This document shows positions 6,714 through 16,096 of a DNA stretch of 64,000 nucleotides, piece by piece. Source of the DNA: Heliomarina sp018223035 (lineage in GTDB: Bacteria > Pseudomonadota > Alphaproteobacteria > Rhodobacterales > Rhodobacteraceae). The stretch is taken from NCBI GenBank assembly GCA_018223035.1, contig JAAEZD010000004.1, positions 248,001-312,000 on the forward strand, written 5' to 3'. Position 1 is the stretch's first letter. Each line of letters opens with the position of its first letter. The translations under genes and the position numbers were made by a program. Below the pieces are notes generated by a model that did not search any database, was not told the origin of the DNA, and saw nothing but the letters and a program-made list of their open reading frames with translations.

Positions 6714-9700
6714 ATGCAGAATGCCCAGACCCTTGCGCAACTGACCGACTGGCGGGACGAGATCACGCTGGTGCCCTATTCGGGGACGCAGATGCTGGAT
6801 TTCGGCTTTCAGCTCGACGCGGTCGAGCTGCGCAGCGCCCGGTTTGTTGAACGGGTCGTGGGCGGCAGCGCCGAGGCCGAGGAATGGGCGCTGGTGCCGC
6901 TGACCGGGGATGCGGATACGGATGCGGCGGTGGAAGAGGCCGCTCGGGCGGATGACGACGAATATTCAGTGCGCTCGGCGGCGGCGCTTGAACCCTTTCT
7001 GAACAAATGGGTGCCGGTGCCGGTGCTGCGTATCCGCAATGATCGCGGCCCCGGCGGCGAGGAACGCTACGACGCGGGGCCGTCGGCATGGGCGCGGGCG
7101 CGGGTGGTTGAACTGGACGAACCCGACGCGGACACCGGGCACACGCACCGGGTGCAACTTGCGCTCGATACGGCGTTGATGGAGGCGGCCCAGCCCTTGC
7201 AATACACTGCGCCGGAACGCGCGGACGCGGAAAAGGCGCGCGATTTCAGACTGGTCAGCGATCCGGCGCGGATGGACTGGTTCCTGCGGCGGCTGGAACC
7301 GGACAGCGAAGGCGAGATGCTCGACTTGCAGAAATGGGTCTCGGACTGGCTGGACGATCTGTTCATGGCGCATAAGCGGGCCGAACGTCCGGGTCGCAAG
7401 ATCACCCATAAGACGTTGCCGCACCGGTTCGAGCACTGGGCGCGCTACCTCGCCTTTCTGCGGCTGATCGACCACGCGGTGGAGGTACCCAAGATCCGGC
7501 TGGCCAACACGGTGAGCGAACGCGAAAGTGTGTCGCCTGTCGAGGTGGAGCTGGTGCTGGACGTCGGCAACTCGCGCACCTGCGGCATCCTGATTGAACG
7601 GTTCCCCGGTGAAACACGGCTGGATCTGGCGCGGTCCTTCCCGCTTGAGATCCGTGACCTGTCGCGGCCCGAATTCCTTTATTCGGGCCTTTTCGACAGC
7701 CGGGTCGAGTTTTCCGAACACAAGATGGGCGATGAACGCTATGCCTCGCGCTCGGGGCGGCGCAACGGGTTTCTCTGGCCGTCGATCGTGCGGATCGGCC
7801 CCGAGGCGCTTCGACTGGTGGCCGGGGAAGAAGGGACCGAGACCGCCTCCGGCCTGTCTTCGCCGAAGCGATACCTTTGGGACGATGCGCCGGTGCAGCA
7901 GGACTGGCGGTTCCACCATCATTCCGATCCGAACAATCTCCCGAAATCTTTGCGGGCGGCGATGCGGCATCTGAACGAGGGGGGCGATGTGCTGTCGCAG
8001 ATCCGCGCGGATGAGCAAGCCAAGCTGCGCCCGCGTGGCAAGACTCCGCTGAGCCCCGCCATCCGGCCGCGTTTCGCCCGGGCCTCGTTGTTCGGCTTCA
8101 TGCTGGCCGAGATCATTGCCCATGCGCTGATCCAGGTGAACGCCCCGGCAAGCCGGGCGCGGCGCCCGCAGTCGGAACTGCCCCGGCGGCTGGACCGGAT
8201 CATCCTGACCCTGCCGACCGCGACCACGGCGCAGGAACAGGCGATCATCCGGTCCAAGGCCAAGGGTGCGCTTGCGCTGGTCTGGACCATGCTGGGGCTG
8301 AAGGATGGTGAGAGCACGATTTCGCGGATGCCCGAGCTGGTGGTGGAATGGGACGAGGCGAGCTGTACGCAGCTGGTTTACCTCTATTCCGAGCTGACCC
8401 AGAAATTCGATGGGCGGATCGACCGGTTCCTGTCGCTCAAGGGGCGCGAGCGAGGCGGGGAGCCATCGCTGCGGCTGGCCTGTGTCGATATCGGCGGCGG
8501 CACGACCGACCTGATGGTGACGACCTATCGCGGTGAGGCCGGGCGGGTGCTGCACCCCGAGCAGAATTTCCGCGAAGGGTTCCGCGTCGCCGGGGACGAG
8601 CTGATGCAGCGGGTGATCGCGACTGTGATACTCCCCGGTTTGCAGGCCGAGATCGAGGCGATGGGTGGCCGTTTTGTCGGCGAGAAGCTGCGCGAATTAT
8701 TCACTGGCGATATCGGCGGTCTCGATCAGCAGAGCGTCCAGAAACGCCGCCAGTTCGCGCTGCGGGTGCTGATGCCCGTGGCGGTGGCGATCCTGAACAT
8801 CTGCGAAACCGCCGACCCCTACGAGCCGCTGAATGTCAGCCTGAGCGATGTGTTACCGCTGGGCGAGGAGGACAATGACCTGCCCGCCACCCTTGTCGCC
8901 TATATCGAGGATGCGGCCGCCGGGCTTGGCGCGACCGATTTCCGACTGGCGGATGTCACGCTGGGCTTCAACCGCGAGGACGTGGATGCCGCCGCCCGCG
9001 AGGTGTTCCAGCAGGTGCTGAGCAACATGGCCGAGGTGATTGAGCATCTGGGCGTGGATGTGGTGCTGCTGACGGGGCGGCCGTCGCGCCTGCCGGCGGT
9101 GCGTTCGATCCTTGAAGAGATGATGGTGGTGCCGCCGCACCGGCTGATCTCGATGCATGCCTACAAGACCGGGCGCTGGTATCCGTTCCGCGATCCGGTG
9201 ACACAGCGCATCGGCGATCCGAAATCGACCGTGGCGGTGGGTGGCATGCTGATCGCGCTGTCGGAATCGCGCATCCCGAATTTCAAGGTCACGACACAGG
9301 CGTTCCGGATGCAGTCGACCGCGCGTTACATCGGCGAAATGGACAGCTCGGGGCAGATCATGTCCGACCGTATCCTGTTCAGCGATGTCGATCTGGATGC
9401 GCGCAAGAGCGAGGCGGATATGGTGTCGAGCCTGACCATGTATGCGCCTGTCTACCTTGGGTCGCGGCAACTGCCGCTGGAACGCTGGACGACCACGCCG
9501 CTTTACCGGCTGGATTTCGCGACGCCCGCCGCCGAGACGCGCGCACCGCTGCGCGTCACGTTTGAACGGACCGAGGCGGATGACGATCCCGAGCGCGAGA
9601 CGCCGGAATCCGCGCTGCGCCGTGAAGCCATGCGCGAGGCGTTCGACGTCGTGGAACTCGAAGATAACGAGGGCACGGCGATGAAAAAGGGCGAGGTCAG

Positions 9701-9767
9701 GCTACGTCTGCACACGTTGGGATTCGAAGATGACTATTGGATTGATACGGGGCTGTTCCGGCTGTGA
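6714..9767 (+). CDS. srfB: SrfB-family protein, actin/Hsp70-like ATPase fold
   Basis: About 1017 residues; start at MQNAQTLAQL with AAGGTAGG upstream, though ATG 6678 is possible. It shows the nucleotide-binding signatures of the ASKHA superfamily: phosphate-1 LVLDVGNSRTCG (about 280-291), phosphate-2 CVDIGGGTTDLMV (about 589-601) and an adenosine-type LLTGRPSRLPAV (about 783-794). The N-terminal 250 residues and the C-terminal ~200 are specific to SrfB. It has no signal peptide or membrane segment and should be cytoplasmic. The family is named from a Salmonella SsrB-regulated locus and its biochemical role is unknown. It sits between srfA and srfC, with the stop overlapping the possible GTG start of srfC. 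Confidence 0.9.
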   Translation: MQNAQTLAQLTDWRDEITLVPYSGTQMLDFGFQLDAVELRSARFVERVVGGSAEAEEWALVPLTGDADTDAAVEEAARADDDEYSVRSAAALEPFLNKWVPVPVLRIRNDRGPGGEERYDAGPSAWARARVVELDEPDADTGHTHRVQLALDTALMEAAQPLQYTAPERADAEKARDFRLVSDPARMDWFLRRLEPDSEGEMLDLQKWVSDWLDDLFMAHKRAERPGRKITHKTLPHRFEHWARYLAFLRLIDHAVEVPKIRLANTVSERESVSPVEVELVLDVGNSRTCGILIERFPGETRLDLARSFPLEIRDLSRPEFLYSGLFDSRVEFSEHKMGDERYASRSGRRNGFLWPSIVRIGPEALRLVAGEEGTETASGLSSPKRYLWDDAPVQQDWRFHHHSDPNNLPKSLRAAMRHLNEGGDVLSQIRADEQAKLRPRGKTPLSPAIRPRFARASLFGFMLAEIIAHALIQVNAPASRARRPQSELPRRLDRIILTLPTATTAQEQAIIRSKAKGALALVWTMLGLKDGESTISRMPELVVEWDEASCTQLVYLYSELTQKFDGRIDRFLSLKGRERGGEPSLRLACVDIGGGTTDLMVTTYRGEAGRVLHPEQNFREGFRVAGDELMQRVIATVILPGLQAEIEAMGGRFVGEKLRELFTGDIGGLDQQSVQKRRQFALRVLMPVAVAILNICETADPYEPLNVSLSDVLPLGEEDNDLPATLVAYIEDAAAGLGATDFRLADVTLGFNREDVDAAAREVFQQVLSNMAEVIEHLGVDVVLLTGRPSRLPAVRSILEEMMVVPPHRLISMHAYKTGRWYPFRDPVTQRIGDPKSTVAVGGMLIALSESRIPNFKVTTQAFRMQSTARYIGEMDSSGQIMSDRILFSDVDLDARKSEADMVSSLTMYAPVYLGSRQLPLERWTTTPLYRLDFATPAAETRAPLRVTFERTEADDDPERETPESALRREAMREAFDVVELEDNEGTAMKKGEVRLRLHTLGFEDDYWIDTGLFRL

Positions 9768-9781
9768 GGGATGAAACAGGC

Positions 9782-12409
9782 ATGACGCAGGAACAGGAAC
9801 AACTGGCGCAGGACTGCGCGGCGCTGACCGATCTGAGCGGGCAGGCGCTTGCATGGGTGAACGACCCGGAGAACGCCGAACTGGTCGGGGCCGAGGCGCG
9901 TTCGCTCACCAAGATGATGCGACGTGCGGCGCGGCGGTCGCGGCGGCTGGGGCGGGCGGCGGTCACACCGATGTCGGTCAGCGTTTTCGGGCCCTCGCAG
10001 GCGGGGAAGTCCTTTCTGGTCTCGGTTCTGGCGCGCCCCGAAAATGGCCGTCTGGTCGGCGATTTCCCGGACCGGCAGCTTGACTACATCAGCGAGGTCA
10101 ATCCCGAGGGAGAGGGTGAGAGCACCGGGCTGGTGACACGGTTCACCATGCGCCGCGAACCGTGCCCGGATGGGTTTCCGATCCGCCTGACTCTGCTCAG
10201 CGAGGCGGACATCATCCGCACGATCCTCAATTCGTTTTTCAACGATGGCGATGAATCCGAAGTGCCGCCCGACTCGGCGGAACTGGCGGCCCATCTTGAT
10301 GCCTACAAGGCACGCGCCGGGGCGGCGCAGCCCGGTCTGGATGCGGACGGGGTGCAGGAAATCGGCGAATATGTCGAGAATGTCTTTCGCAAGAGCGCCT
10401 ATGCGGCGGCGCTGCGCCCGTTCTGGGACGAGGCCTCGGAAATCGCGCCGGGTCTGTCGCTGGCGGATCGGGCCGGGTTCTTTTCGATCCTCTGGGGCGG
10501 GCACGAGGCGCTGGGCGAGATGTATCAGCAACTGGCCGGGGCGCTGGCGCGGCTGGGCCATGCCGAGGAGATCCATGTGGAGATGGCCGCGCTGATCCCG
10601 CGCGAGCAATCGATCATCGACGTGAAAACCCTGCGCGGCCTGCGCGGCGGCGACGTGGGGCCGGATCTGCGGGTACATGCGGCCGGGCGCGATCTGCGCC
10701 TGCCACGGGCCGAGATTTGCGCACTGGCAGCGGAACTGGTCTTTCCGATGGCCGAGCAGCCCTCGGAGCTTTTCGGGCGTACCGATCTGCTGGATTTCCC
10801 CGGTGCACGCAACCGGTTCGAGGAACCGCTGTCGAAAACGCTGGGCAATCTCGACAAGAACCAGCCCGAGCTGCTGTTGCGCGGCAAGGTGGCCTATCTC
10901 TTTGATCGGTATGTGGAAAATCAGGAAATCACATCGATGCTGCTGTGTGTGCCGGGCAGCAATATGGAAACGCTCGACCTGCCGGGGCTGGTCGATCAGT
11001 GGATCGCGCTGACCCATGGCGCCACGCCCGAGCTGCGGGCGCAGACGGAGACCGCGCTGTTCTTCGTGCTGACCAAGTTCGACATGCAGCTTGGCGATTC
11101 CGCCGCCGACGGGGGCGCGATGACGCGGTTTGAACGGCGTATGAAAGCCTCGCTTCTGGAGCGGTTCGGTCGCGGACAGGACAGCTGGGTCGAGGAATGG
11201 GAGCCGGGCAGGCCGTTTGACAATTGCTATTGGCTGCGCAACCCGAATTACTTTGTCGATGGCTTGATCGATTACGACGAGAACCGGCGCGAGATCCAGA
11301 TCCGGCCCGACAAGGAGGCGCGGATTGTCGAGTTGAAAGCGGGCAGCCTGGCCGCCGCGCCGGTGCGCCGTCATTTTGCCGACCCCGAGGCGGCATGGGA
11401 CGCGGCGCTGACGCTGAACGATGGTGGGGTGACCTACCTGATGGAGCAGCTTGCCAAGGTCTGCAAACCCGACAGCAAACTGCGGCAGATCCGGGTGCAG
11501 CTTGACCAGATCGCCGCCGATCTGACCCGCGCGATGGCGCCGTTCCATGTGTCGGACGATGTGGAACAGCGCATCGCCGAGAAACAGGAAGCGGTGACGC
11601 GGGTGATCGACGATTTGGAACAGGCGCTTGGGCGGCATCGGTTCGGGGCGGTGATGGCAGCGCTGATGGTCGATCAGGACGAGATCGAAACCCGCATCGC
11701 GCGGGTGCCAAGTTCCGTGCGGATCACAAGCGCGGTCAGCGCGGCTTCGGCCCCGGCGGCGGAAACCGTGGCCAAGGGCCCGGCGCGGCCCGGTCGTCCC
11801 GCGCGGCCCCGCCCGGTGCGTCCGGTTGAAAAGGCCGAGATCCGCACGCTGACGCTGGAACAGTTTCAGGCGGAGACGGCGATAGAGACATGGATCGACC
11901 GGCTGAAATCCCTGCGTGATGACCCGGTGCGGCGCAATGCCTATGGTCTCGGCGAAACCACAACCGCCGATCTGGTGACCGAACTTATCCACGCGGCGCG
12001 GCGTGTCGGGCTGTCGCGGCGCACGGCCGAGGCGCTGCGGGCGGTCAATTTCGGCCTCAGTGTCGAAAAGCAGGCCCAGCCCGCCGCCATTCTGGGCGCC
12101 GAGAGCATCAACGGCTTTGTCGCGACCCTTGGCATGGAGGATGTGCCCCTGTCGGAACGGCCACAGGTTGAATTGCCCGAGGGCGGCTCGCGTCCGATCT
12201 TTGCCCTGCGCGAGGCGGCGGATCATGTCGACGGGTTGCCTGAACAGCCCCGCAACCTTGCCGAAGAGGTCTGGAGCGACTGGGTCTTTGCGCTGGATGC
12301 GATTGCGCTGGCCAATGCCAAGGACGGCGTTGGCGGCGAGATCAATGTCGAGCAGAACCTTGCGCTTGGACGCATTCTGACGGCGCTTGGGGAGCAGCGC
12401 GCGGCATGA
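9782..12409 (+). CDS. srfC: SrfC-family putative virulence factor, large P-loop (dynamin-like) protein
   Basis: About 875 residues from ATG 9782; GTG 9764 overlapping the srfB stop is an alternative. A Walker A loop GPSQAGKS is seen near residue 70-77, followed by ISEVNPEGEGESTGLVTRF, a switch-like region, and LLDFPGARNRFE (about 333-344), a DxxG-like motif. The C-terminal half is helical with Glu/Arg-rich segments, as in large GTPases that remodel membranes. A Pro/Arg/Ala-rich linker lies near residues 660-680. No signal peptide or membrane segment is seen. The family (Virul_Fac/SrfC) almost always travels with SrfB; function is unknown. The srfC stop overlaps the next start by 4 bases (ATGA). 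Confidence 0.88.
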   Translation: MTQEQEQLAQDCAALTDLSGQALAWVNDPENAELVGAEARSLTKMMRRAARRSRRLGRAAVTPMSVSVFGPSQAGKSFLVSVLARPENGRLVGDFPDRQLDYISEVNPEGEGESTGLVTRFTMRREPCPDGFPIRLTLLSEADIIRTILNSFFNDGDESEVPPDSAELAAHLDAYKARAGAAQPGLDADGVQEIGEYVENVFRKSAYAAALRPFWDEASEIAPGLSLADRAGFFSILWGGHEALGEMYQQLAGALARLGHAEEIHVEMAALIPREQSIIDVKTLRGLRGGDVGPDLRVHAAGRDLRLPRAEICALAAELVFPMAEQPSELFGRTDLLDFPGARNRFEEPLSKTLGNLDKNQPELLLRGKVAYLFDRYVENQEITSMLLCVPGSNMETLDLPGLVDQWIALTHGATPELRAQTETALFFVLTKFDMQLGDSAADGGAMTRFERRMKASLLERFGRGQDSWVEEWEPGRPFDNCYWLRNPNYFVDGLIDYDENRREIQIRPDKEARIVELKAGSLAAAPVRRHFADPEAAWDAALTLNDGGVTYLMEQLAKVCKPDSKLRQIRVQLDQIAADLTRAMAPFHVSDDVEQRIAEKQEAVTRVIDDLEQALGRHRFGAVMAALMVDQDEIETRIARVPSSVRITSAVSAASAPAAETVAKGPARPGRPARPRPVRPVEKAEIRTLTLEQFQAETAIETWIDRLKSLRDDPVRRNAYGLGETTTADLVTELIHAARRVGLSRRTAEALRAVNFGLSVEKQAQPAAILGAESINGFVATLGMEDVPLSERPQVELPEGGSRPIFALREAADHVDGLPEQPRNLAEEVWSDWVFALDAIALANAKDGVGGEINVEQNLALGRILTALGEQRAA

Positions 12410-13461
12410 GCCTGATCGTCCATCCCGATCCGCAGCAACCGGCTGGCGGTTTCGCCTTTTTCGAACTGCCGGAAGGAAGGCTGACGGGCGAGGAGGAGAC
12501 CGTTGCGATCTTTGACGCCTACGGCGAACGCTGGCTGGCCGAGGGGGATGGGCAATGGCAGGCCGATCCGCACGAATTCGGTCCCTACAAGGTTTATCGC
12601 CACGAAGGGGCGGACTGGCTGCGGATTGGCCCCGAGATCGTCGACCAGATCGAGGAATATGCACCGTTGAAAATCCGCGTCGCCGGGCGCGACTATGATG
12701 TGAACTGGCCCGATGATGTGCCGCCCCGCGCCGGTGCGGCGGTGCGCGGCGGATTGCAGCCGGTGGCGCGCGGGCAGGCGGAGGAATCGGTTTCGCAGCT
12801 TGTGGGCCGGGTTCAGAATGAACCCGAGCCGGTCGAGGCCGGAAAACCGAAGACGATGCCGGAGCACACGCCGGTCGAGACACCTGCGGTCGAGGAGCCA
12901 GTGCGCAGATCGCCGCGACGGCGGCGGCGTTTGCGCAGGCTGCTGCTGGCGCTTTTTGTGATCCTGCTGCTTCTGGCAGGGGGGCTGCTTTGGTGGTATT
13001 TCGATCCGTTGACCCTGCTTGCGACCGAAGAACCTGTTCAGAACACCACCGAGGAAGAAGTCATCACGCAAGAGGTCGTGCCGGAAAATCCATGTTCGCG
13101 CGAAGCGTTGCGGGCGATTTCCGGCGGTTTTGAAGGGGTCGATCAGAGGTTGCGGGAATGCGGATCGGAGGTCTCTGCCGATACGGCACTGGCGCTGGTC
13201 GAGACCTATGCCGGGGTGGACGATCCGGCGGCGCTTTATCTCTTTGGCGCGCTTTACGATGGCGAAACGCTTGAGGCGGAAATCGAGAACCTGATCGGTC
13301 TGAGCTTTGAGCCCGACGATGCAAAAGCGGCGGAATATTACGCCCGCGCCGTTGAAGCCGGGTCGGACCGGGCGACCGCGACGCTTGAGGCGACCTGCGA
13401 AAGACTGTCCGGATCGGGCGATACATTGGCGAGAGGGGCTTTTGATGATTACTGCCGGTAA
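12406..13461 (+). CDS. single-pass membrane protein with cytoplasmic beta-rich domain and periplasmic Sel1-like repeats (srf operon)
   Basis: 351 residues. Residues 1-110 form an unassigned cytoplasmic domain (GGFAFFELPEGRL...HEFGPYKVYRHEGADWLRIG). A charged, Pro-rich linker and an Arg-rich stop-transfer block (RRSPRRRRRLRR, about 168-180) precede one transmembrane segment (about 180-203). The periplasmic part contains a helical repeat (DDPAALYLFGALYD...DDAKAAEYYARAVEAG) resembling Sel1/TPR-like repeats, which usually bind proteins. It overlaps srfC by 4 bases and the next gene by 17. Its topology repeats that of the protease and SrfA: cytoplasmic domain, one membrane pass, periplasmic helical domain. 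It therefore probably forms part of the same complex. No specific function can be given. Confidence 0.75.
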   Translation: MSLIVHPDPQQPAGGFAFFELPEGRLTGEEETVAIFDAYGERWLAEGDGQWQADPHEFGPYKVYRHEGADWLRIGPEIVDQIEEYAPLKIRVAGRDYDVNWPDDVPPRAGAAVRGGLQPVARGQAEESVSQLVGRVQNEPEPVEAGKPKTMPEHTPVETPAVEEPVRRSPRRRRRLRRLLLALFVILLLLAGGLLWWYFDPLTLLATEEPVQNTTEEEVITQEVVPENPCSREALRAISGGFEGVDQRLRECGSEVSADTALALVETYAGVDDPAALYLFGALYDGETLEAEIENLIGLSFEPDDAKAAEYYARAVEAGSDRATATLEATCERLSGSGDTLARGAFDDYCR

Positions 13462-15367
13462 AACCCTGTTTCTGTCGGCTCTGCTGGGGCTTGGGCTGAG
13501 TGCGGGGGCGGTTGTCGCGCAGAACGGCGAGCGTCCGCTGCTGCGCGAGGGGCGCGAAACTGTCTATCAGCGGGTGCTGACGCGGCCAGGTGCGACGCTT
13601 TTGAATGCGCGCGACGGGGAAGAGGTGCGAGTCTACCCAGCATTTCAACCGCTTTATGTATTCGCGGCCGAACCGGGCTGGGTGCAGGTCGGCCCGTCGG
13701 TTTCCGCACCTCCCGAAGGCTGGGTGACCGAGGACTCGGTTGTCGAATGGAAACAGAATATCGTCGCGGCCTTTACCAACCCGGCGGGTCGAGAGCGCCA
13801 GATCCTGTTCGAAAGCGAGGAGCGGCTGCGCGATCTGATGGAACACGAGGCGCTGCGCGAGATGCAGGGCCAGATCCTGCAGGAGATCGAGACAGGCGAG
13901 GTGCCGGATGAGCGTGGCGTCGTCGCCGCCGAACCGCCGGTCTACGTCAATATCGTCGATCAGCTTTACCTCATGCCGATCCTCGATTTCACGCAGGACC
14001 TGCATCCGCTGAACTATGACGAGAACCTGCTGATGGAGGTGGCTTCGGTGCCGCTGCGCGCCGAGGGCGAGACTGCCGCGCCATCTGGCGGGACGGATGA
14101 TTTCGACGTGGGGATCGTGTTTGTCTTTGATACGACCCAGTCGATGGAGCCGTATATCTCGCGCACTCAGAGCGCGGTTGAGCAGGTTGTGCGCGACATG
14201 CGCGGCTCGGATATCGGGGATCACGTGCAATTCGGCGTGGTCGGGTTCCGCGACAGTATCGAGGCCGCGCCCGCGCTTGAATACCGCACCCGGACGCTGC
14301 TGCCGTTGCAACGGCGGCAGGACCAGACCGAGGTGCTGGCCACGATCCGCGCCGCGACGCGTGTGGCGCAGGCCGACAGCCCCGGGTTCAACGAGGACAG
14401 CCTTGCCGGAGTGGAGGATGCTATCGACCTGACCGACTGGAACGGCGGCGGCGATCCTTTCGATGCGCGGATCGTCATCCTGATCACCGATGCCGGACCC
14501 AAGGACGCGCGCGACCCGAATGCGCGCTCGGCCATCGGTACCAAGGAATTGCAGCGCGCCGCGCAGGACAAGGGGATCGCGGTGATGACGCTGCATCTCA
14601 AGACCACCGCCGGGGGCGAGGCGCAGCATGCCTATGCGGCGGATTCCTATCGCAGCCTGTCGCGGTTTCAGGACGACACCTATTATTATGGGATCGACAA
14701 TGGCTCGCCACAGGCGCTGGAGGCGACGGTCAAACGGCTCGTCACGGCGATGAGCGACGTGATCCGCCGTGCGCAGGATGAAACGCCGGTGCTGAGTTCG
14801 GAAGAGACCGGCGAAGAGCTGGTGAACCTCGGACTGGCGATGCAGCTTGCCTATCTTGGCCGCAAGCAGGGCGCGCAGGTGCCGGACGTGATCCGGGGCT
14901 GGGTGTCGGAGAAGGCAATCGAAGACCCGTCGCGGCTGGCGATCGAGCCGCGTCTTCTTGTGACCAAGAACGAGATGGCGACCATGGCCGATCTGCTGTC
15001 GAACCTGCTTGATCTGGGTGAGCAGAGCCGCAGCGCCGAGGATGCGGCGAGCTTTTTCGCGCAGGTGCGCGACGTGGTGGCGCGGATGGCGCAGAACCCG
15101 GACCGGTTGGTGAACACGGATGCGGAAACGCTGGGCGGCGCGCTCGAATTTCTCGAAGACCTTCCGTATGAAAGCCAGTTGATGCTGACGACCGAGGAAC
15201 GCTGGTCACAAAGCGCGATGAACCGGCGGCAGATCCTAGACGGGATGCGCCAGAAGCTTGTGCAATATCGCAAGTGGCTGCTGGATCCGTCGGTCTGGAC
15301 CCGGCTTTATCCCGGTGCGCCGGATGGGGAATATGTCTTTGCGATGCCGTTCGACGTTCTTCCCTGA
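13445..15367 (+). CDS. periplasmic von Willebrand factor A (vWA) protein, PpkA-vWA-like
   Basis: 640 residues from ATG 13445, which has GAGAGGGG upstream and overlaps the preceding gene by 17 bases. A signal peptide is clear (LFLSALLGLGLSAGAVVAQ). Residues ~40-100 look like a small SH3-like domain (RPGATLLNARDGEEV...GWVTEDSVVEW). A vWA domain follows from about 217 (VGIVFVFDTTQSMEPYI), with a metal-site variant DTTQS in place of DxSxS, plus VVGFRDS and LITDAGPKDARD. The C-terminal ~220 residues are helical. This vWA type occurs at the C-terminus of the type VI secretion kinase PpkA, and the next three genes resemble TagT, TagS and TagR. Here no kinase domain is attached. It is likely a periplasmic sensor or adaptor. 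Confidence 0.85.
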   Translation: MITAGKTLFLSALLGLGLSAGAVVAQNGERPLLREGRETVYQRVLTRPGATLLNARDGEEVRVYPAFQPLYVFAAEPGWVQVGPSVSAPPEGWVTEDSVVEWKQNIVAAFTNPAGRERQILFESEERLRDLMEHEALREMQGQILQEIETGEVPDERGVVAAEPPVYVNIVDQLYLMPILDFTQDLHPLNYDENLLMEVASVPLRAEGETAAPSGGTDDFDVGIVFVFDTTQSMEPYISRTQSAVEQVVRDMRGSDIGDHVQFGVVGFRDSIEAAPALEYRTRTLLPLQRRQDQTEVLATIRAATRVAQADSPGFNEDSLAGVEDAIDLTDWNGGGDPFDARIVILITDAGPKDARDPNARSAIGTKELQRAAQDKGIAVMTLHLKTTAGGEAQHAYAADSYRSLSRFQDDTYYYGIDNGSPQALEATVKRLVTAMSDVIRRAQDETPVLSSEETGEELVNLGLAMQLAYLGRKQGAQVPDVIRGWVSEKAIEDPSRLAIEPRLLVTKNEMATMADLLSNLLDLGEQSRSAEDAASFFAQVRDVVARMAQNPDRLVNTDAETLGGALEFLEDLPYESQLMLTTEERWSQSAMNRRQILDGMRQKLVQYRKWLLDPSVWTRLYPGAPDGEYVFAMPFDVLP

Positions 15368-15373
15368 CAGCTT

Positions 15374-16096
15374 ATGGACCGGGGCCTGCACCTGAAATCT
15401 GGACGGATCGAGCTTGCCGATGGCGAGCGGTCCTTTCGGCTGGAAGTCGACGATTTCCGGCTGGTGCCCGGGCAGGCGGTGGCGCTGACCGGCGCGAGCG
15501 GATCGGGAAAGACCCTGCTGTTGGAACTGCTTGGCCTGCTGCGCGCGCCTTCTCTGGGCGCCGTGTACCATTGGTATAGTGAGAAGGGATCGCGCGATCT
15601 TGCGGCGCTTTGGGCGAAAGGACCACGCGGGGCAGAACTTGCCCGGATGCGCGGTGCGCTGTTCGGGTTCGTGCCGCAGACTGGCGGGCTGGTCCCGTTC
15701 CTGACCGTGTCTGAAAACATCGCGCTGCCGCAGAAGGTTACCGGACGGCTCGACGCCAACCGGGTCCATGAACTGATCGAGCGGCTGGAAATCGCGGATG
15801 TGGCCGGGCTGCGCCCAGCGGCCCTGTCCATTGGTCAGCGCCAGCGCACCGCGATAGCCCGCGCGCTTGCGCATCGACCGCCCTTTGTCGTTGCCGATGA
15901 ACCGACCGCCGCGCTGGACCCCGAGGCGGCGGACCGGGTGCTGACGCTGTTGTTGGAGACGGCCGAGGCGCAAAAGACCGGGGTGATCCTGTCGTCGCAT
16001 GACCTCGACCGGGTCGCGCGTTTCGGGCTTGAGCGTCACGGGCTGGTTGTCAGCAATGACCCCGTGGTCAGTCGGCTGGAGCCTGTGGCATGCTGA
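15374..16096 (+). CDS. ABC transporter ATP-binding protein (TagT/LolD-like)
   Basis: 240 residues with a complete ABC ATPase set: Walker A GASGSGKT (about 43-50), Q-loop FVPQTGG (about 98-104), signature LSIGQRQ (about 153-159), Walker B FVVADEPTAALDP and H-loop SSHDLD. The signature is LSIGQ rather than LSGGQ. Size and order resemble MacB/LolD-type ATPases that drive an FtsX-like permease by mechanotransmission rather than classical import, and TagT of the type VI posttranslational pathway. It starts 6 bases after the vWA gene, and its stop overlaps the permease start by 7 bases. It should form a complex with the next product at the inner membrane. Confidence 0.9.
   Translation: MDRGLHLKSGRIELADGERSFRLEVDDFRLVPGQAVALTGASGSGKTLLLELLGLLRAPSLGAVYHWYSEKGSRDLAALWAKGPRGAELARMRGALFGFVPQTGGLVPFLTVSENIALPQKVTGRLDANRVHELIERLEIADVAGLRPAALSIGQRQRTAIARALAHRPPFVVADEPTAALDPEAADRVLTLLLETAEAQKTGVILSSHDLDRVARFGLERHGLVVSNDPVVSRLEPVAC

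Noticed and set aside
9734..12883. 1049-codon open frame on the minus strand
   Set aside because: It is antisense to srfC and the next gene, has low-complexity Arg/His/Pro composition and no ribosome site. High GC gives long shadow frames; the plus strand has clear family motifs.
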